A DNA stretch of 64,000 nt from CAVSCR01 sp963726575 (GTDB taxonomy: Bacteria; Actinomycetota; Actinomycetes; JAHEKZ01). The number at the start of each line of letters is the position of its first letter. The first letter of the stretch is position 1. Below the pieces are notes generated by a model. That model searched no databases. It was not told the DNA's origin and saw only the letters and a program-made list of their open reading frames with translations. Both the position numbers and the translations under genes were made by a program. Where the stretch lies: positions 682,001 to 746,000 of the forward strand of contig CAVSCR010000003.1 of NCBI GenBank assembly GCA_963726575.1, written 5' to 3'. Below are positions 45,839 to 54,231 of this stretch, piece after piece.

Positions 45839-46216
45839 GTGAAGATCATCAGGCGGGTCACTGTGTTTGACGCCAGCGACATCGAAGCCGAGAGCACATT
45901 CTGGGCCGGCCTCTTGGGCGGCACGGTGCATCGGGACAACGACTGGCACAGCATCGTGGTCGACGACGACTGGGTCATGGGCGTGCAACGTGCCCCGAAC
46001 CATGTCGCACCGGAATGGCCGAACGGAACCCAGCAGCAACAGGTGCACCTCGACCTGCACGTGGACGACCTGGCCGCGGCCGAGCGGCAAGCGGTCGTAC
46101 TCGGAGGTCGTCAACTCCAGGCCGCAACGCGACCCGCAGACAACCCCGACGGCGATGAGGTGTTCGCCGTGTATGCCAGTCCGGCCGGCCACCCGCTCTG
46201 CTTCGGGGTCCACTGA
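45839..46216 (+). CDS. VOC (glyoxalase/bleomycin-resistance-like) family protein
   Basis: A 125-residue protein with paired beta-alpha-beta-beta-beta units. The opening VTVFDASDIEAESTFWAGLLGG, the central QVHLDLHVDDLAAAERQAV and the ending VYASPAGHPLCFGVH carry the metal-ligand positions of the vicinal oxygen chelate fold. GTG 45839 has GGGAG 5 bases upstream; an in-frame GTG at 45785 would add 18 residues. Function may be binding or modification of a small molecule; none can be assigned. Confidence 0.82.
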   Translation: MKIIRRVTVFDASDIEAESTFWAGLLGGTVHRDNDWHSIVVDDDWVMGVQRAPNHVAPEWPNGTQQQQVHLDLHVDDLAAAERQAVVLGGRQLQAATRPADNPDGDEVFAVYASPAGHPLCFGVH

Positions 46217-46271
46217 CGAGCTCACCCCCGGGCTCTACCTGCGCCGCGCACCTCGGAGTACGTTCGCCAGC

Positions 46272-46790
46272 ATGGAGCGCAGGGCGCTGGGAGTTGTCGG
46301 CCTCTTGCTGGTCGGCCTCGTGCTCCCCGGCTGCAGTTCTGGCAGCAGCACCCCGTCTGCTGCTCCGACGTCGGCGACGCCTCCGTCCCGTTCCGCGACG
46401 CCGGGGGCGGTGTCAGCCGGCAGCCCCACGTGCCCGACGAAGGCCCAAGCGGATGCCGCGCTCGGCAACTCCGACAGTGGACCGATCCAGACCTCGGTTC
46501 CGGGCGGCGGCATCGTCTGCGAGTACTCGGGTCCCGCTGGGAATGCCGGTGTCACGATCTTCGCGCACCTATCGCCTGCGATCTTCGCCGGTCAGGTCGC
46601 CCACGCAGTGGGCGCACCTGCCATGCCGAAGATCTCTGGCGTGGGCGATGGCGCGTACGGCCAGACGGTCGCGGGCCGCTCCATCGTCAACGCCTATTCA
46701 AATGCGACCCGGAGCGTGGTCGCGGCCCAGGCGCCCGGCTCCCTGGCGCCCGTGGAGGCCCTGGCCCGGGTTGCACTTGCCGACAACTAG
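46272..46790 (+). CDS. Probable lipoprotein, 172 aa
   Basis: A signal peptide of type II with lipobox LVLPGC and Cys21, then a Ser/Thr/Pro linker and a small domain of about 110 residues starting with a conserved-looking CPTKAQADAALG and containing a second Cys (VCEYSG). The two Cys could form a disulfide. The layout recalls DUF3558-type actinobacterial lipoproteins, but this is a guess. TACGTT at 46259-46264, 7 bases before the ATG, fits a -10 element for a leaderless mRNA. It is anchored on the outer face of the membrane; role unknown. Confidence 0.75.
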   Translation: MERRALGVVGLLLVGLVLPGCSSGSSTPSAAPTSATPPSRSATPGAVSAGSPTCPTKAQADAALGNSDSGPIQTSVPGGGIVCEYSGPAGNAGVTIFAHLSPAIFAGQVAHAVGAPAMPKISGVGDGAYGQTVAGRSIVNAYSNATRSVVAAQAPGSLAPVEALARVALADN

Positions 46791-47015
46791 CTGCTGGCCT
46801 CTGAGACGGCGCCCTACGCCTGCCCGATGACTTCGCAGACGTCCACACTGACGAACGTCGCCGGCGCATCAGGCATGTCACGGAGCAGGTTGAAGGTGGC
46901 CTCAGCCGACCGTGCGTCTCCTCGGCACGAGCCCACCCCCCACTGTGGGCTGCCTTGCGGGTGGTGGACAACCCGGCAAGGCGCCTTTCCCGCCGCCGCC
47001 CGACAAGATGGGCCC

Positions 47016-47516
47016 ATGGACGCGGAAGCCGTACGGCAGCTCGTGGCGGAGTCACTCAATTCGACGTCGTTGACCCGGCTGGGTCGATCCCGCTGGGTCA
47101 AGGAGTCGACCGACCTGATCTGGGTGGTCGAGGTCGACCGAGCATCGGCGTGGGGGTCGTGGGCGGCCCGGCTCGGAGCGGTGGTCCGCGAGTGGGCACC
47201 TGACCGGGCGTCGCCGCACGCGTCGGACGGCCACCTCTACCAGGACTACGTCAACCACGGTCGCGGTTTGCCGCCTGGGGTGGAGTCGACCGGGCCCAGT
47301 GACCACCTCTCGTACTACGCCATGGTTCTGGACCACCGGCACGACCAGGTCGGTGAGGAAGAACGCCGAGCCGCGTTCACGTTCATGGCCGACGAGCTGG
47401 ACGCGCTCGTGTCCAACGTGCTGACCACCAGCGAGCTCGCCTCGCTCGCTGTTTCTGATCGCTGCACCGGCGCCTTCGTGGACCCCAGGCTGAGGGAAGT
47501 GGCAGCGCGAATCTGA
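47016..47516 (+). CDS. Hypothetical protein, 166 aa
   Basis: A soluble protein of unknown function, Trp-rich in its first half (WVKESTDLIWVVEVDRASAWGSWAARLGAVVREW) and with a DALVSNVLTTSELASL helix near the end. The first half is loosely like DUF4304-type proteins. No catalytic motif, signal or membrane segment is present. ATG 47016 is chosen because earlier in-phase codons run through poorly coding sequence. It converges on prs. Confidence 0.6.
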   Translation: MDAEAVRQLVAESLNSTSLTRLGRSRWVKESTDLIWVVEVDRASAWGSWAARLGAVVREWAPDRASPHASDGHLYQDYVNHGRGLPPGVESTGPSDHLSYYAMVLDHRHDQVGEEERRAAFTFMADELDALVSNVLTTSELASLAVSDRCTGAFVDPRLREVAARI

Positions 47517-47537
47517 TCGCTGGCGGCCTAGCCGGCC

Positions 47538-48524
47538 TCAGGCGTTGCCATCGAACAGGCTCGTGACCGAGCCGTCGTCGAACACCTCACGGATCGCGCG
47601 CGCCACCAGCGGCGCGATCGAGAGCACGGTGAGCTTGTCGAAGCGGCGGTCCGGCGGGATCGGCAGCGTGTTGGTCACCACGACCTCAGAGATCCGGCTG
47701 TTCTTCAATCGGTCCATGGCGGGGCCGGAGAAGATCCCGTGCGTGGCGGCCACGATCACCTCGACGGCTCCTTCGTCGAAGAGGGTGTCTGCCGCCTTCA
47801 CGATGGTGCCGCCGGTGTCGATCATGTCGTCGACGATGACGCAGGTGCGGCCCGACACGTCACCCACGACCTCGAACACGCGCACCTCGTTGGGCACCGA
47901 CGGGTCACGCCGCTTGTGAATGATCGCCAGCGGTGAGCCGAGCTTGTCGGTCCACCGCTCGGCGACCCGTACGCGGCCTGCGTCCGGTGAGACGACGGTG
48001 AGGCGGCTGCGGTCAGGGACGCGCGAACTGACGTAGTGGGCCAGAGGTGTCAGGGCGAACAGATGGTCGACCGGGCCGTCGAAGAAGCCCTGGATCTGGG
48101 AGGTGTGCAGGTCGACCGCCATGATCCGGTCGGCCCCGGCCGTGTGGAAGAGGTCGGCCATCAGGCGGGCTGAGATGGGTTCGCGACCACGGTGCTTCTT
48201 GTCCTGGCGGGAGTAGCCGAAGAACGGCGTCACGACCGTGATCCGCTTTGCCGAAGCGCGCTTGAGCGCGTCGACCATGATCAGCTGTTCCATGATCCAC
48301 TGGTTGATCGGAGCCGTGTGCCCCTGCAGGACGAAGGCGTCGGTCCCGCGTACGGACTCCTCGAACCGCACGAAGATCTCACCGTTGGCGAAGTCGTAGG
48401 CCGACGTGGGCAGCAGGTCGACGCCGAGCTCGGCGGCGATCTCGTCGGAGAGCTCGGGATGTCCGCGACCGGACACCAAGGTCAGCTTCTTGGTGTTGGA
48501 GGTCTCGAGGGTTCTGGTGCTCAC
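47538..48524 (-). CDS. prs: Ribose-phosphate pyrophosphokinase (PRPP synthetase)
   Basis: A 328-residue enzyme making PRPP from ribose 5-phosphate and ATP. LVSGRGHPELSDEIAAELGV opens it. DGEIFVRF-like FANGEIFVRFEESVRG, the flexible loop PFFGYSRQDKKHRGREPISA near 97-116, the metal site DLHTSQIQGFF near 139, and the PRPP loop VIVDDMIDTGGTI near 233-245 follow. The GTG overlaps the glmU stop (GTGA), the conserved glmU-prs pair. Accessory DNA now separates it from rplY, which often lies next to it. Confidence 0.97.
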   Translation of the reverse strand: MSTRTLETSNTKKLTLVSGRGHPELSDEIAAELGVDLLPTSAYDFANGEIFVRFEESVRGTDAFVLQGHTAPINQWIMEQLIMVDALKRASAKRITVVTPFFGYSRQDKKHRGREPISARLMADLFHTAGADRIMAVDLHTSQIQGFFDGPVDHLFALTPLAHYVSSRVPDRSRLTVVSPDAGRVRVAERWTDKLGSPLAIIHKRRDPSVPNEVRVFEVVGDVSGRTCVIVDDMIDTGGTIVKAADTLFDEGAVEVIVAATHGIFSGPAMDRLKNSRISEVVVTNTLPIPPDRRFDKLTVLSIAPLVARAIREVFDDGSVTSLFDGNA

Positions 48525-50017
48525 TGCCCTTGCCCGCCTTCCGTTGCGCCCGCGTCCGCATCCGTGCCCGGCAGAGGTCCATCATCTCGTGGCGGCCGAT
48601 CGTTTCGTGCCGATTGGGCAGCCTTGGCCGAATCGCTGCCCGCCCGTCGTCGCAGCACCCAGTCCTTGATCGTGCGTTGACGCGCCCGGCCCACACCCAT
48701 CGCGCCTGCGGGCACGTCGTCGGTGATGACCGATCCGGCCGCGGTATAGGCGCCGTCAGCGATGGTCACCGGCGCGACGAGCATCGTGTCGCTACCGATG
48801 CGCACGTGGTCGCCCACCGTCGTGTGGTGCTTGTCGACGCCGTCGTAGTTCACGAACACGGTGGCCGCGCCGATGTTGCTGTGCTCCCCGATCGTCGCGT
48901 CACCCACGTACGACAGGTGCGGCACCTTGGATCCCTCGCCGAGATCGGCGTTCTTCATCTCGACGAAGCCGCCGGCCCGGCTGCCCGCGCGCAGGATCGT
49001 GCCCGCCCGCAGATACGTGTACGGACCGACCTGAGCGCCCACACCCACCTGCGCTCCCACGCACGTCGCGTCCTTGACCTGGGCCGCCTGCGCCACGACG
49101 GTGTCCGTGAGACTGACGTTCGGACCGATCACCGCACCGCCGGCAACAGTCGTGGAGCCATGAAGCTGCACGTTCTGCAGCAGGGTGACGTCAGGCGCCA
49201 GCTGAACCGTGGGATCGACCCAGGTGGTGGCGGGGTCGATCATCGTGACGCCGGCGCGCATCCACCCGTCGAGCACGCGGTCCCGCATCAGGCGACCCAC
49301 CTGCGCCAGCTGCACCCGGTCGTTCACGCCGAGTACCTCGGCGACGTCGGTGACCCGCACGCCCGTGACCAGGCCGCCATCGGCGCGGAGCAGCGCGATG
49401 ACGTCGGTCAGGTACTCCTCACCCTGCCGGTTGTCCCCGGAGAGCTGACCGAGAGCGGCGCGCAGATGCTGCCCGTCGAACGCGTAGATACCGGTGTTGA
49501 TCTCCGTGATCGCCTGCACCGACGCCGACGCGTCGGCCTGCTCGACGATCGCCGACACCGCGCCGTCGTCGTCCCGCACGACCCGGCCGTACCCGGTGGG
49601 GTCGGACAGCTTCGCAGTGAGCACCGTGGCCACGGAGTACGACGTCTCGTGCCGTTCGATCAGCTCGGTGACGGTGATGGCCGTCAGCAGCGGGGTGTCG
49701 GCGTAGACGACCACGACGGTGCCGTCGAGGTCGGGGTGGGCCGCCAGCGCCAGCCGCACGGCGTGCCCGGTGCCGCGCTGCTCGTCCTGGACCACGACGT
49801 GCGCCTGCGGCGCCGTCTGGTGCAGGTAGTCGGCGACGGCGTCCTTGGCATTCCCCACGACCACGAACACTGGTCGCTCGTCGCGGGCCACCGCCTGGAG
49901 CACGTGTCCCAGCATCGGTCGACCCAGCACCTCGTGCAGCACCTTGGGGGTGGCCGACCGCATCCGGGTCCCCTCACCAGCGGCAAGCACGACGACGGCA
50001 GCGCGACGCTGGCTCAA
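48521..50017 (-). CDS. glmU: Bifunctional UDP-GlcNAc pyrophosphorylase / glucosamine-1-phosphate acetyltransferase
   Basis: A 498-residue enzyme producing UDP-GlcNAc for peptidoglycan and glycans. The uridylyltransferase domain (1-235) starts with VLAAGEGTRMRSATPKVLHEV and contains QRGTGHAV and YADTPLL. The left-handed beta-helix acetyltransferase domain (255-460) is made of hexapeptide repeats with NADLGEGSKVPHLSYVGDATIG and the NIGAATVFVNYDG active-site region. The acidic, Asp/Gly-rich tail of about 45 residues is unstructured. The start is TTG at 50017, with GAGGAG 5 bases upstream; an in-frame codon at 50074 is rejected. tRNA-Gln lies just upstream. Confidence 0.95.
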   Translation of the reverse strand: MSQRRAAVVVLAAGEGTRMRSATPKVLHEVLGRPMLGHVLQAVARDERPVFVVVGNAKDAVADYLHQTAPQAHVVVQDEQRGTGHAVRLALAAHPDLDGTVVVVYADTPLLTAITVTELIERHETSYSVATVLTAKLSDPTGYGRVVRDDDGAVSAIVEQADASASVQAITEINTGIYAFDGQHLRAALGQLSGDNRQGEEYLTDVIALLRADGGLVTGVRVTDVAEVLGVNDRVQLAQVGRLMRDRVLDGWMRAGVTMIDPATTWVDPTVQLAPDVTLLQNVQLHGSTTVAGGAVIGPNVSLTDTVVAQAAQVKDATCVGAQVGVGAQVGPYTYLRAGTILRAGSRAGGFVEMKNADLGEGSKVPHLSYVGDATIGEHSNIGAATVFVNYDGVDKHHTTVGDHVRIGSDTMLVAPVTIADGAYTAAGSVITDDVPAGAMGVGRARQRTIKDWVLRRRAGSDSAKAAQSARNDRPPRDDGPLPGTDADAGATEGGQGQ

Positions 50018-50102
50018 CGGGGCTCCTCGCTGGGCGTCGGGGGCGGCGCAGGCGGGTCGAGGATACCGGTCCACGGCTCGGGGGGCGGGCGGTGGGGAAG
50101 GG

Positions 50103-50173
50103 CTCCCGGGGGAGGGATCGAACCTCCATTGACGGATTCAAAGTCCGCTGTCCTGCCATTAGACGACCCGGGA
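50103..50173 (-). tRNA. tRNA-Gln (anticodon UUG)
   Basis: The minus strand folds into a class I cloverleaf: 7-bp acceptor TCCCGGG/CCCGGGA, D-arm with AATGGCAGGA, anticodon stem GCGGA/TCCGT closing loop CTTTGAA (anticodon TTG, reading CAA), and T-arm GAGG-TTCGATC-CCTC type. CCA is not encoded. A Gln tRNA next to glmU is common in actinobacteria. Confidence 0.96.
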
Positions 50174-50280
50174 TCGGCCCGTGTGCTCAACCGAACTCAT
50201 CCAACTCACCGCGGGCGCCAAGCGTAGGTCGTCGGCCGTCGCGGTGGCGTGACCGTTTCGGTGCAACCCCACGGTTGCCA

Positions 50281-50314
50281 AACCTACGGTTGCGTAGGTT
50301 ACGCTTCCGTAGCC
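50281..50314 (+). promoter_or_regulatory. Two overlapping palindromic operators before the desaturase gene
   Basis: AACCTACG-GTTG-CGTAGGTT (50281-50300) is a perfect inverted repeat with 8-base arms. It overlaps a second, slightly imperfect one, GGTTACG-CTTC-CGTAGCC (50297-50314). Their centres are 15 bases apart, fitting two dimers of a TetR-type repressor. A third palindrome, GCAACC-CCAC-GGTTGC, lies at 50263-50278. The TetR gene is the next but one downstream, so autoregulated control of the desaturase unit is likely, by inference. Confidence 0.7.
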
Positions 50315-50373
50315 TGCCCGTTTCACCGGTGCGCACGTCGGTGAAGGAGTCCCCCCGTGAGGAGCACCGACTC

Positions 50374-51369
50374 GTGACTCTGGCCACCAGCCCGCCCAAG
50401 ACCATGGACGCCCAGACCCTCGCCCGGCTCCAAGCACCGCCGATCGACCCGAGTGCTCAGCCAGCGCCCGAACGGCAGACCAAGCTCACCCTGGGCTTCC
50501 TCACCGGCTTCATCGTGGTGCCCCTCCTCGCCGTGCTCCTTGCCATCCCGGTGGCCTGGGGCGGCTTCCTCGGCTGGTCCGACGTCTTCTTGTTCGTGGT
50601 CATGTACGCGATCACGGCCCTCGGGATCACCGTCGGGTTCCACCGCTACTTCACGCACGGCTCGTTCAAGGCCAACCGGCCGCTACGGATCGCGCTGGCC
50701 GTCGCCGGTAGCTACGCCGTGGAGGGGCCGGTGGACCGTTGGGTGGCCGACCATCGCCGCCACCACGCCTTCAGCGACAAGGACGGCGACCCTCACTCGC
50801 CCTGGCGCTACGGCGAGCGTCCCCGCGACATCGCCAAGGGACTCAGCTACGCACACGTCGGCTGGTTGTTCGACGTCGAGCAGACGTCTCGCGCAAAGTA
50901 CGCGCCCGACTTGGTCGCCGACGCCGACATCGCCCGCATCTCGCGGGCGTTCCCCTTGTTCGTGGCCGGCTCGCTGCTGATCCCGGCTCTGCTGGGCGGA
51001 CTGCTCACCTGGTCGTGGATGGGCATCGTCACCGCGTTCTTCTGGGCCGGACTCGTCCGCATTGCACTGGTTCACCACGTCACGTGGTCGATCAACTCGA
51101 TCTGCCATGTGGCGGGTCAGAAGCCTTACCGCTCGCGCGATCGCAGCGGCAACGTCTGGTGGCTCGCTATCCCTTCGCTCGGAGAGAGCTGGCACAACCT
51201 GCACCACACCGACCCGACGTGTGCCCGCCATGGCGTGGACAAGGGTCAGATCGACATCAGCGCATGGGTCATTGCGCGTCTCGAACAGTTCGGCTGGGCC
51301 ACGGACGTCCGATGGCCACGCCGCAACCGGCTCGACGCCCGACGGGCGACGACCGGCGACCCGGCATGA
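50374..51369 (+). CDS. Acyl-CoA / fatty-acid desaturase
   Basis: A 331-residue integral membrane di-iron desaturase that inserts a double bond into acyl chains (delta-9 type most likely). Three histidine boxes are intact: HRYFTH near 90, HRRHH near 127 and HNLHH near 275; NSICH-type NSICHVAG near 250 is also conserved. Four to six hydrophobic segments are present. GTG 50374 has GAGGAG 9-10 bases upstream. It lies 70 bases downstream of two palindromic operators and 7 bases upstream of a TetR gene, so membrane fluidity control is the likely role. Confidence 0.92.
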   Translation: MTLATSPPKTMDAQTLARLQAPPIDPSAQPAPERQTKLTLGFLTGFIVVPLLAVLLAIPVAWGGFLGWSDVFLFVVMYAITALGITVGFHRYFTHGSFKANRPLRIALAVAGSYAVEGPVDRWVADHRRHHAFSDKDGDPHSPWRYGERPRDIAKGLSYAHVGWLFDVEQTSRAKYAPDLVADADIARISRAFPLFVAGSLLIPALLGGLLTWSWMGIVTAFFWAGLVRIALVHHVTWSINSICHVAGQKPYRSRDRSGNVWWLAIPSLGESWHNLHHTDPTCARHGVDKGQIDISAWVIARLEQFGWATDVRWPRRNRLDARRATTGDPA

Positions 51370-51376
51370 TGACCGG

Positions 51377-52018
51377 GTGACGCAACCCGCAGAGGAACGC
51401 CGCACGGCCCGCGCCCGGATGAGCGGAGCCCAACGCCGAGAACAGCTTCTGCAGGTGGCCCGTCGACTGTTCGCCGACAAAGGGTTCGAAGCGACCTCGG
51501 TCGAGGAGATCGCCGCCAAGGCGAGCGTGAGCAAGCCGGTGGTCTACGAGCACTTCGGCGGCAAGGAAGGTCTGTACGCCGTCATCGTCGACCGTGAGAT
51601 GAACACCTTGCTGACGTCGGTCACGTCGGCACTGACCGGAGGCAACGCGCGCCAGCTCGTGGAACAGGCGGCCTTGGCGCTGCTGGACTACATCGAGAAC
51701 GACACCGACGGGTTCCGCATCCTGGTGCGCGACTCCCCCGTTGCCACCAGCACCGGTACGTTCGCCAGCCTCATCGGCGACATCGCGACGCAGGTCGAGC
51801 ACCTGTTGGGCGCCGAGTTCAAGGCGCGGGGGTACGACACCAAGGCGGCCCCCATGTATTCGCAGATGCTGGTGGGCATGGTCGCGTTGACGGGCCAGTG
51901 GTGGCTCGACGTGCGCAAGCCGAAGAAGGACGAAGTGGCCGCCCACCTGGTCAACCTGGCGTGGAACGGTCTGAAGGACCTCGACGCCAAGCCCACCCTC
52001 ATAACGCGACGGTCATGA
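51377..52018 (+). CDS. TetR family transcriptional regulator
   Basis: A 213-residue repressor-type protein. The N-terminal helix-turn-helix RREQLLQVARRLFADKGFEATSVEEIAAKASVSKPVVYEHFGGKEGLYAVIVDRE (residues about 20-75) is typical TetR. The C-terminal ligand domain shows DSPVATSTGTFASLIGDIA and a GQWWLDVRKP segment. The GTG start is 7 bases after the desaturase stop, so the two are co-transcribed. It is the obvious candidate to bind the palindromes at 50281-50314, with an acyl-CoA as possible ligand. Confidence 0.9.
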   Translation: MTQPAEERRTARARMSGAQRREQLLQVARRLFADKGFEATSVEEIAAKASVSKPVVYEHFGGKEGLYAVIVDREMNTLLTSVTSALTGGNARQLVEQAALALLDYIENDTDGFRILVRDSPVATSTGTFASLIGDIATQVEHLLGAEFKARGYDTKAAPMYSQMLVGMVALTGQWWLDVRKPKKDEVAAHLVNLAWNGLKDLDAKPTLITRRS

Positions 52019-52539
52019 CCGCACCCGCCGGCCCGGCCCCGTCCGGCGGCGACGAGGTCGATGCCCTGGTCGCCGCCTGGCATCGGGAACGCCCTGATCT
52101 GGACGTGTCGCCCTTGGAGGTCCTCAGCCGCGTCACCCGGCTCGCCCGCCACCTCGACCGGGCGCGCGGCAGTGCCTTCGCGGCCCACGACCTCGAGGTG
52201 TGGGAGTTCGACGTCCTGGCCGCGCTGCGGCGAGCCGGGTCGCCCTACGAGCTCTCACCGGGGCGCCTCCTGCAGCAGACGTTGGTGACCAGCGGCACGA
52301 TGACAAACCGGATCGACCGGCTCGAAGACCAGGGACTCGTCACCCGGCGCACCGACCCGACGGATCGGCGTGGCGTGCTCGTCTCGCTCACCGACACCGG
52401 CCGGGTCCGCGTCGACGCCGCACTGGCCGACCTGTTGGACAGCGAGCACCAGATCCTTTCGGCCCTTCCCGACGACCAGCGCCGTCAGCTCGCCGCGCTG
52501 CTGCGCACGATCGTGGCGCCCTTCGACCAGGTGACCTGA
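52015..52539 (+). CDS. MarR family transcriptional regulator
   Basis: A 174-residue dimeric winged-helix regulator. The HTH and wing lie in ELSPGRLLQQTLVTSGTMTNRIDRLEDQGLVTRRTDPTDRRGVLVSLTDTGR (residues about 80-130), with the conserved DPTDRR wing start. The long N-terminal helix region (LEVLSRVTRLARHLDRARG) forms the dimer interface. The ATG overlaps the TetR stop by 4 bases, so it is the third gene of the desaturase operon. Target genes are unknown. It ends 2 bases before the convergent comB-like gene. Confidence 0.9.
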   Translation: MTAPAGPAPSGGDEVDALVAAWHRERPDLDVSPLEVLSRVTRLARHLDRARGSAFAAHDLEVWEFDVLAALRRAGSPYELSPGRLLQQTLVTSGTMTNRIDRLEDQGLVTRRTDPTDRRGVLVSLTDTGRVRVDAALADLLDSEHQILSALPDDQRRQLAALLRTIVAPFDQVT

Positions 52540-52541
52540 GG

Positions 52542-53240
52542 CTAGGTGGCCGACACGTAGCGGCCGTCGCGCAGCAGCGGAACCACGTCGTCCACGTCCA
52601 CCTGCTCGGCCATCTCCACATCCTGCTCGAACCCGCGCTCGACCAGTTCGACGCCTGACGGACACGTGGCGAGGGGGCGCAGGTTGTCGAACGCCCGGGC
52701 CGCGGCGTCGGCCTCCGGGGACAACGAGACGGTCAGGTGCAGGTCGCGCAGGTGCGCCGCGATCGCCCCGGCACCCACCAGGTCCTCGTAGGCGACCCGC
52801 AACGACCCATCGGCCCATTGCTCGCCGCTGGGGACCAACCCGACGTGGTCGAACCTCGACGCCAGCCAGTCAGCAACGGCGCGCGCGTTGCGCAACGAGC
52901 CCGCCACGACGTTCAGCCCGGCCATGAGCGACCCGGTGGAGAGGGCCGAGCCGTTCAACGACGGCATCACGAGCCGCTCCCCCACGGCGACGTCGAGCAG
53001 GCTGGCCGGCGAAAGGGTGCGACCCTCGCGGTTGTTGCGACCGCGGACCAAGGTGGCACCGATCGCGCGGGCCAGCTCTTCGGCGCGATCACTTCCGTTG
53101 TGGGGCCAGACCACGGCGCCCCGTGACACCGCCACACTGACCGACGTCGAGAACGACAGGACGTCGACGATCACGATGGCCGGACAGCGTTCAGCAAGGG
53201 TCCGCAGACCAGCAGGTCCCCACTCGAGTTCGACCAGCAC
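52542..53240 (-). CDS. 2-phosphosulfolactate phosphatase-like (ComB family)
   Basis: A 232-residue protein of the ComB family, named for the coenzyme M pathway phosphatase that acts on 2-phosphosulfolactate. Family features seen are IVIVDVLSFSTSVSVAVSRGAVVWP near residues 22-46, NREGRTLSPASLLDV, MPSLNGSALS and SLRVAYEDLVGAGAI near 160. Coenzyme M genes are absent, so in this bacterium the real substrate is unknown. GTG 53240 is preferred, because the longer frame from 53288 would overlap ispE by 29 bases. Confidence 0.82.
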   Translation of the reverse strand: MLVELEWGPAGLRTLAERCPAIVIVDVLSFSTSVSVAVSRGAVVWPHNGSDRAEELARAIGATLVRGRNNREGRTLSPASLLDVAVGERLVMPSLNGSALSTGSLMAGLNVVAGSLRNARAVADWLASRFDHVGLVPSGEQWADGSLRVAYEDLVGAGAIAAHLRDLHLTVSLSPEADAAARAFDNLRPLATCPSGVELVERGFEQDVEMAEQVDVDDVVPLLRDGRYVSAT

Positions 53241-53259
53241 GGGGCTCAGCCTTGCACGA

Positions 53260-54162
53260 CTACTCGTCGAGCTGACGCGCGCCTGCAACGGGCCCGAAGG
53301 CCCGACGCACCGTTCGACAGGTTCCCGACGACGTCAGAGCCACCGCGAGGTCCAGGGCGTGCTCCTCGTCACGGGCGAGAAAGGCACAGGTGGGTCCGGA
53401 TCCGGACACCACGGATGCCAAGGCGCCGTACTCCTCGCCGACGTCCAGCGTCATGGCCAGCTGCGGCCGCAAGGAGACGGCCGCGCGCTGCAGGTCGTTC
53501 GACAGCTCGCGACCGACCAGCACCGGGTCGCCCGAACGCAGCGCCGACATCAAGGCGTCGGACACTCGCGGCTCGGCCTGCACACTGCCCGCACGGAGGC
53601 GATCGAGCTCGGCGTAGACCGCGGGGGTCGACAACCCCAGATCGGCGAGGGCCAGCACCCAGTAGTACCGGCCACGTGCCAGCGCCGGCGTGAGCCGGTC
53701 CCCCCGGCCCACGCCGATGGCATTGTGCCCATGGAGGGCGAACGGAACGTCGCTGCCGAGCCGGCCGGCGATGACGGTGAGCTCGTCACGGTCCAGGTGG
53801 GTGTCCCAGAGCAGGTCGAGGGCGAGCAGGGCGCCTGCCGCGTCCGCGCTCCCGCCGGCGAGGCCGCTGGCCACGGGGATGCCCTTGCGGATGTGCAGGT
53901 GAGCCCGCGGCTCCAGCCCCGCCTGTTCAGCCAGCTCACACGCCGCGCGCCAGGCGAGGTTGGTCTCGTCCATCGGGACCAGGTCGGCGCCCTCGCCCTC
54001 GACGCTGATCGTCAGCTCGTCGCCCGCGATCGCGGTGACGTCGTCGTACAGCGAGAGCGCCTGGTACACGGTGGCCAGCTCGTGGAAGCCGTCGGGGCGC
54101 GGTCCGCCCACGGCCAACTGAAGGTTCACCTTCGCAGGCACCCGGACGGTGACGGTGCTCAC
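53260..54162 (-). CDS. ispE: 4-diphosphocytidyl-2-C-methyl-D-erythritol kinase
   Basis: A 300-residue GHMP kinase of the non-mevalonate (MEP) isoprenoid pathway. The N-terminal VPAKVNLQLAVGGPRPDGFHEL is the substrate site, the glycine-rich ATP loop PVASGLAGGSADAAGALLAL is near residues 93-112, and motif 3 VVSGSGPTCAFLA is near 258. GTG 54162 has GGAG 8-9 bases upstream. It follows rsmA with a gap of about 70 bases, as in the common rsmA-ispE pair. Confidence 0.95.
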   Translation of the reverse strand: MSTVTVRVPAKVNLQLAVGGPRPDGFHELATVYQALSLYDDVTAIAGDELTISVEGEGADLVPMDETNLAWRAACELAEQAGLEPRAHLHIRKGIPVASGLAGGSADAAGALLALDLLWDTHLDRDELTVIAGRLGSDVPFALHGHNAIGVGRGDRLTPALARGRYYWVLALADLGLSTPAVYAELDRLRAGSVQAEPRVSDALMSALRSGDPVLVGRELSNDLQRAAVSLRPQLAMTLDVGEEYGALASVVSGSGPTCAFLARDEEHALDLAVALTSSGTCRTVRRAFGPVAGARQLDE

Positions 54163-54231
54163 GAGGCGGCTCCGGACGGTGGGCGAGGCTCCACGCACGT
54201 GCGGAGCGGGTCAGGTGATCCGAATCCGATG

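Noticed and set aside
46814..47101. Minus-strand open frame of 95 codons ending FVSVDVCEVIGQA
   Set aside because: The last third looks protein-like and may be a relic, but the start overlaps the opposite-strand gene at 47016 and no family is recognised; not enough support.
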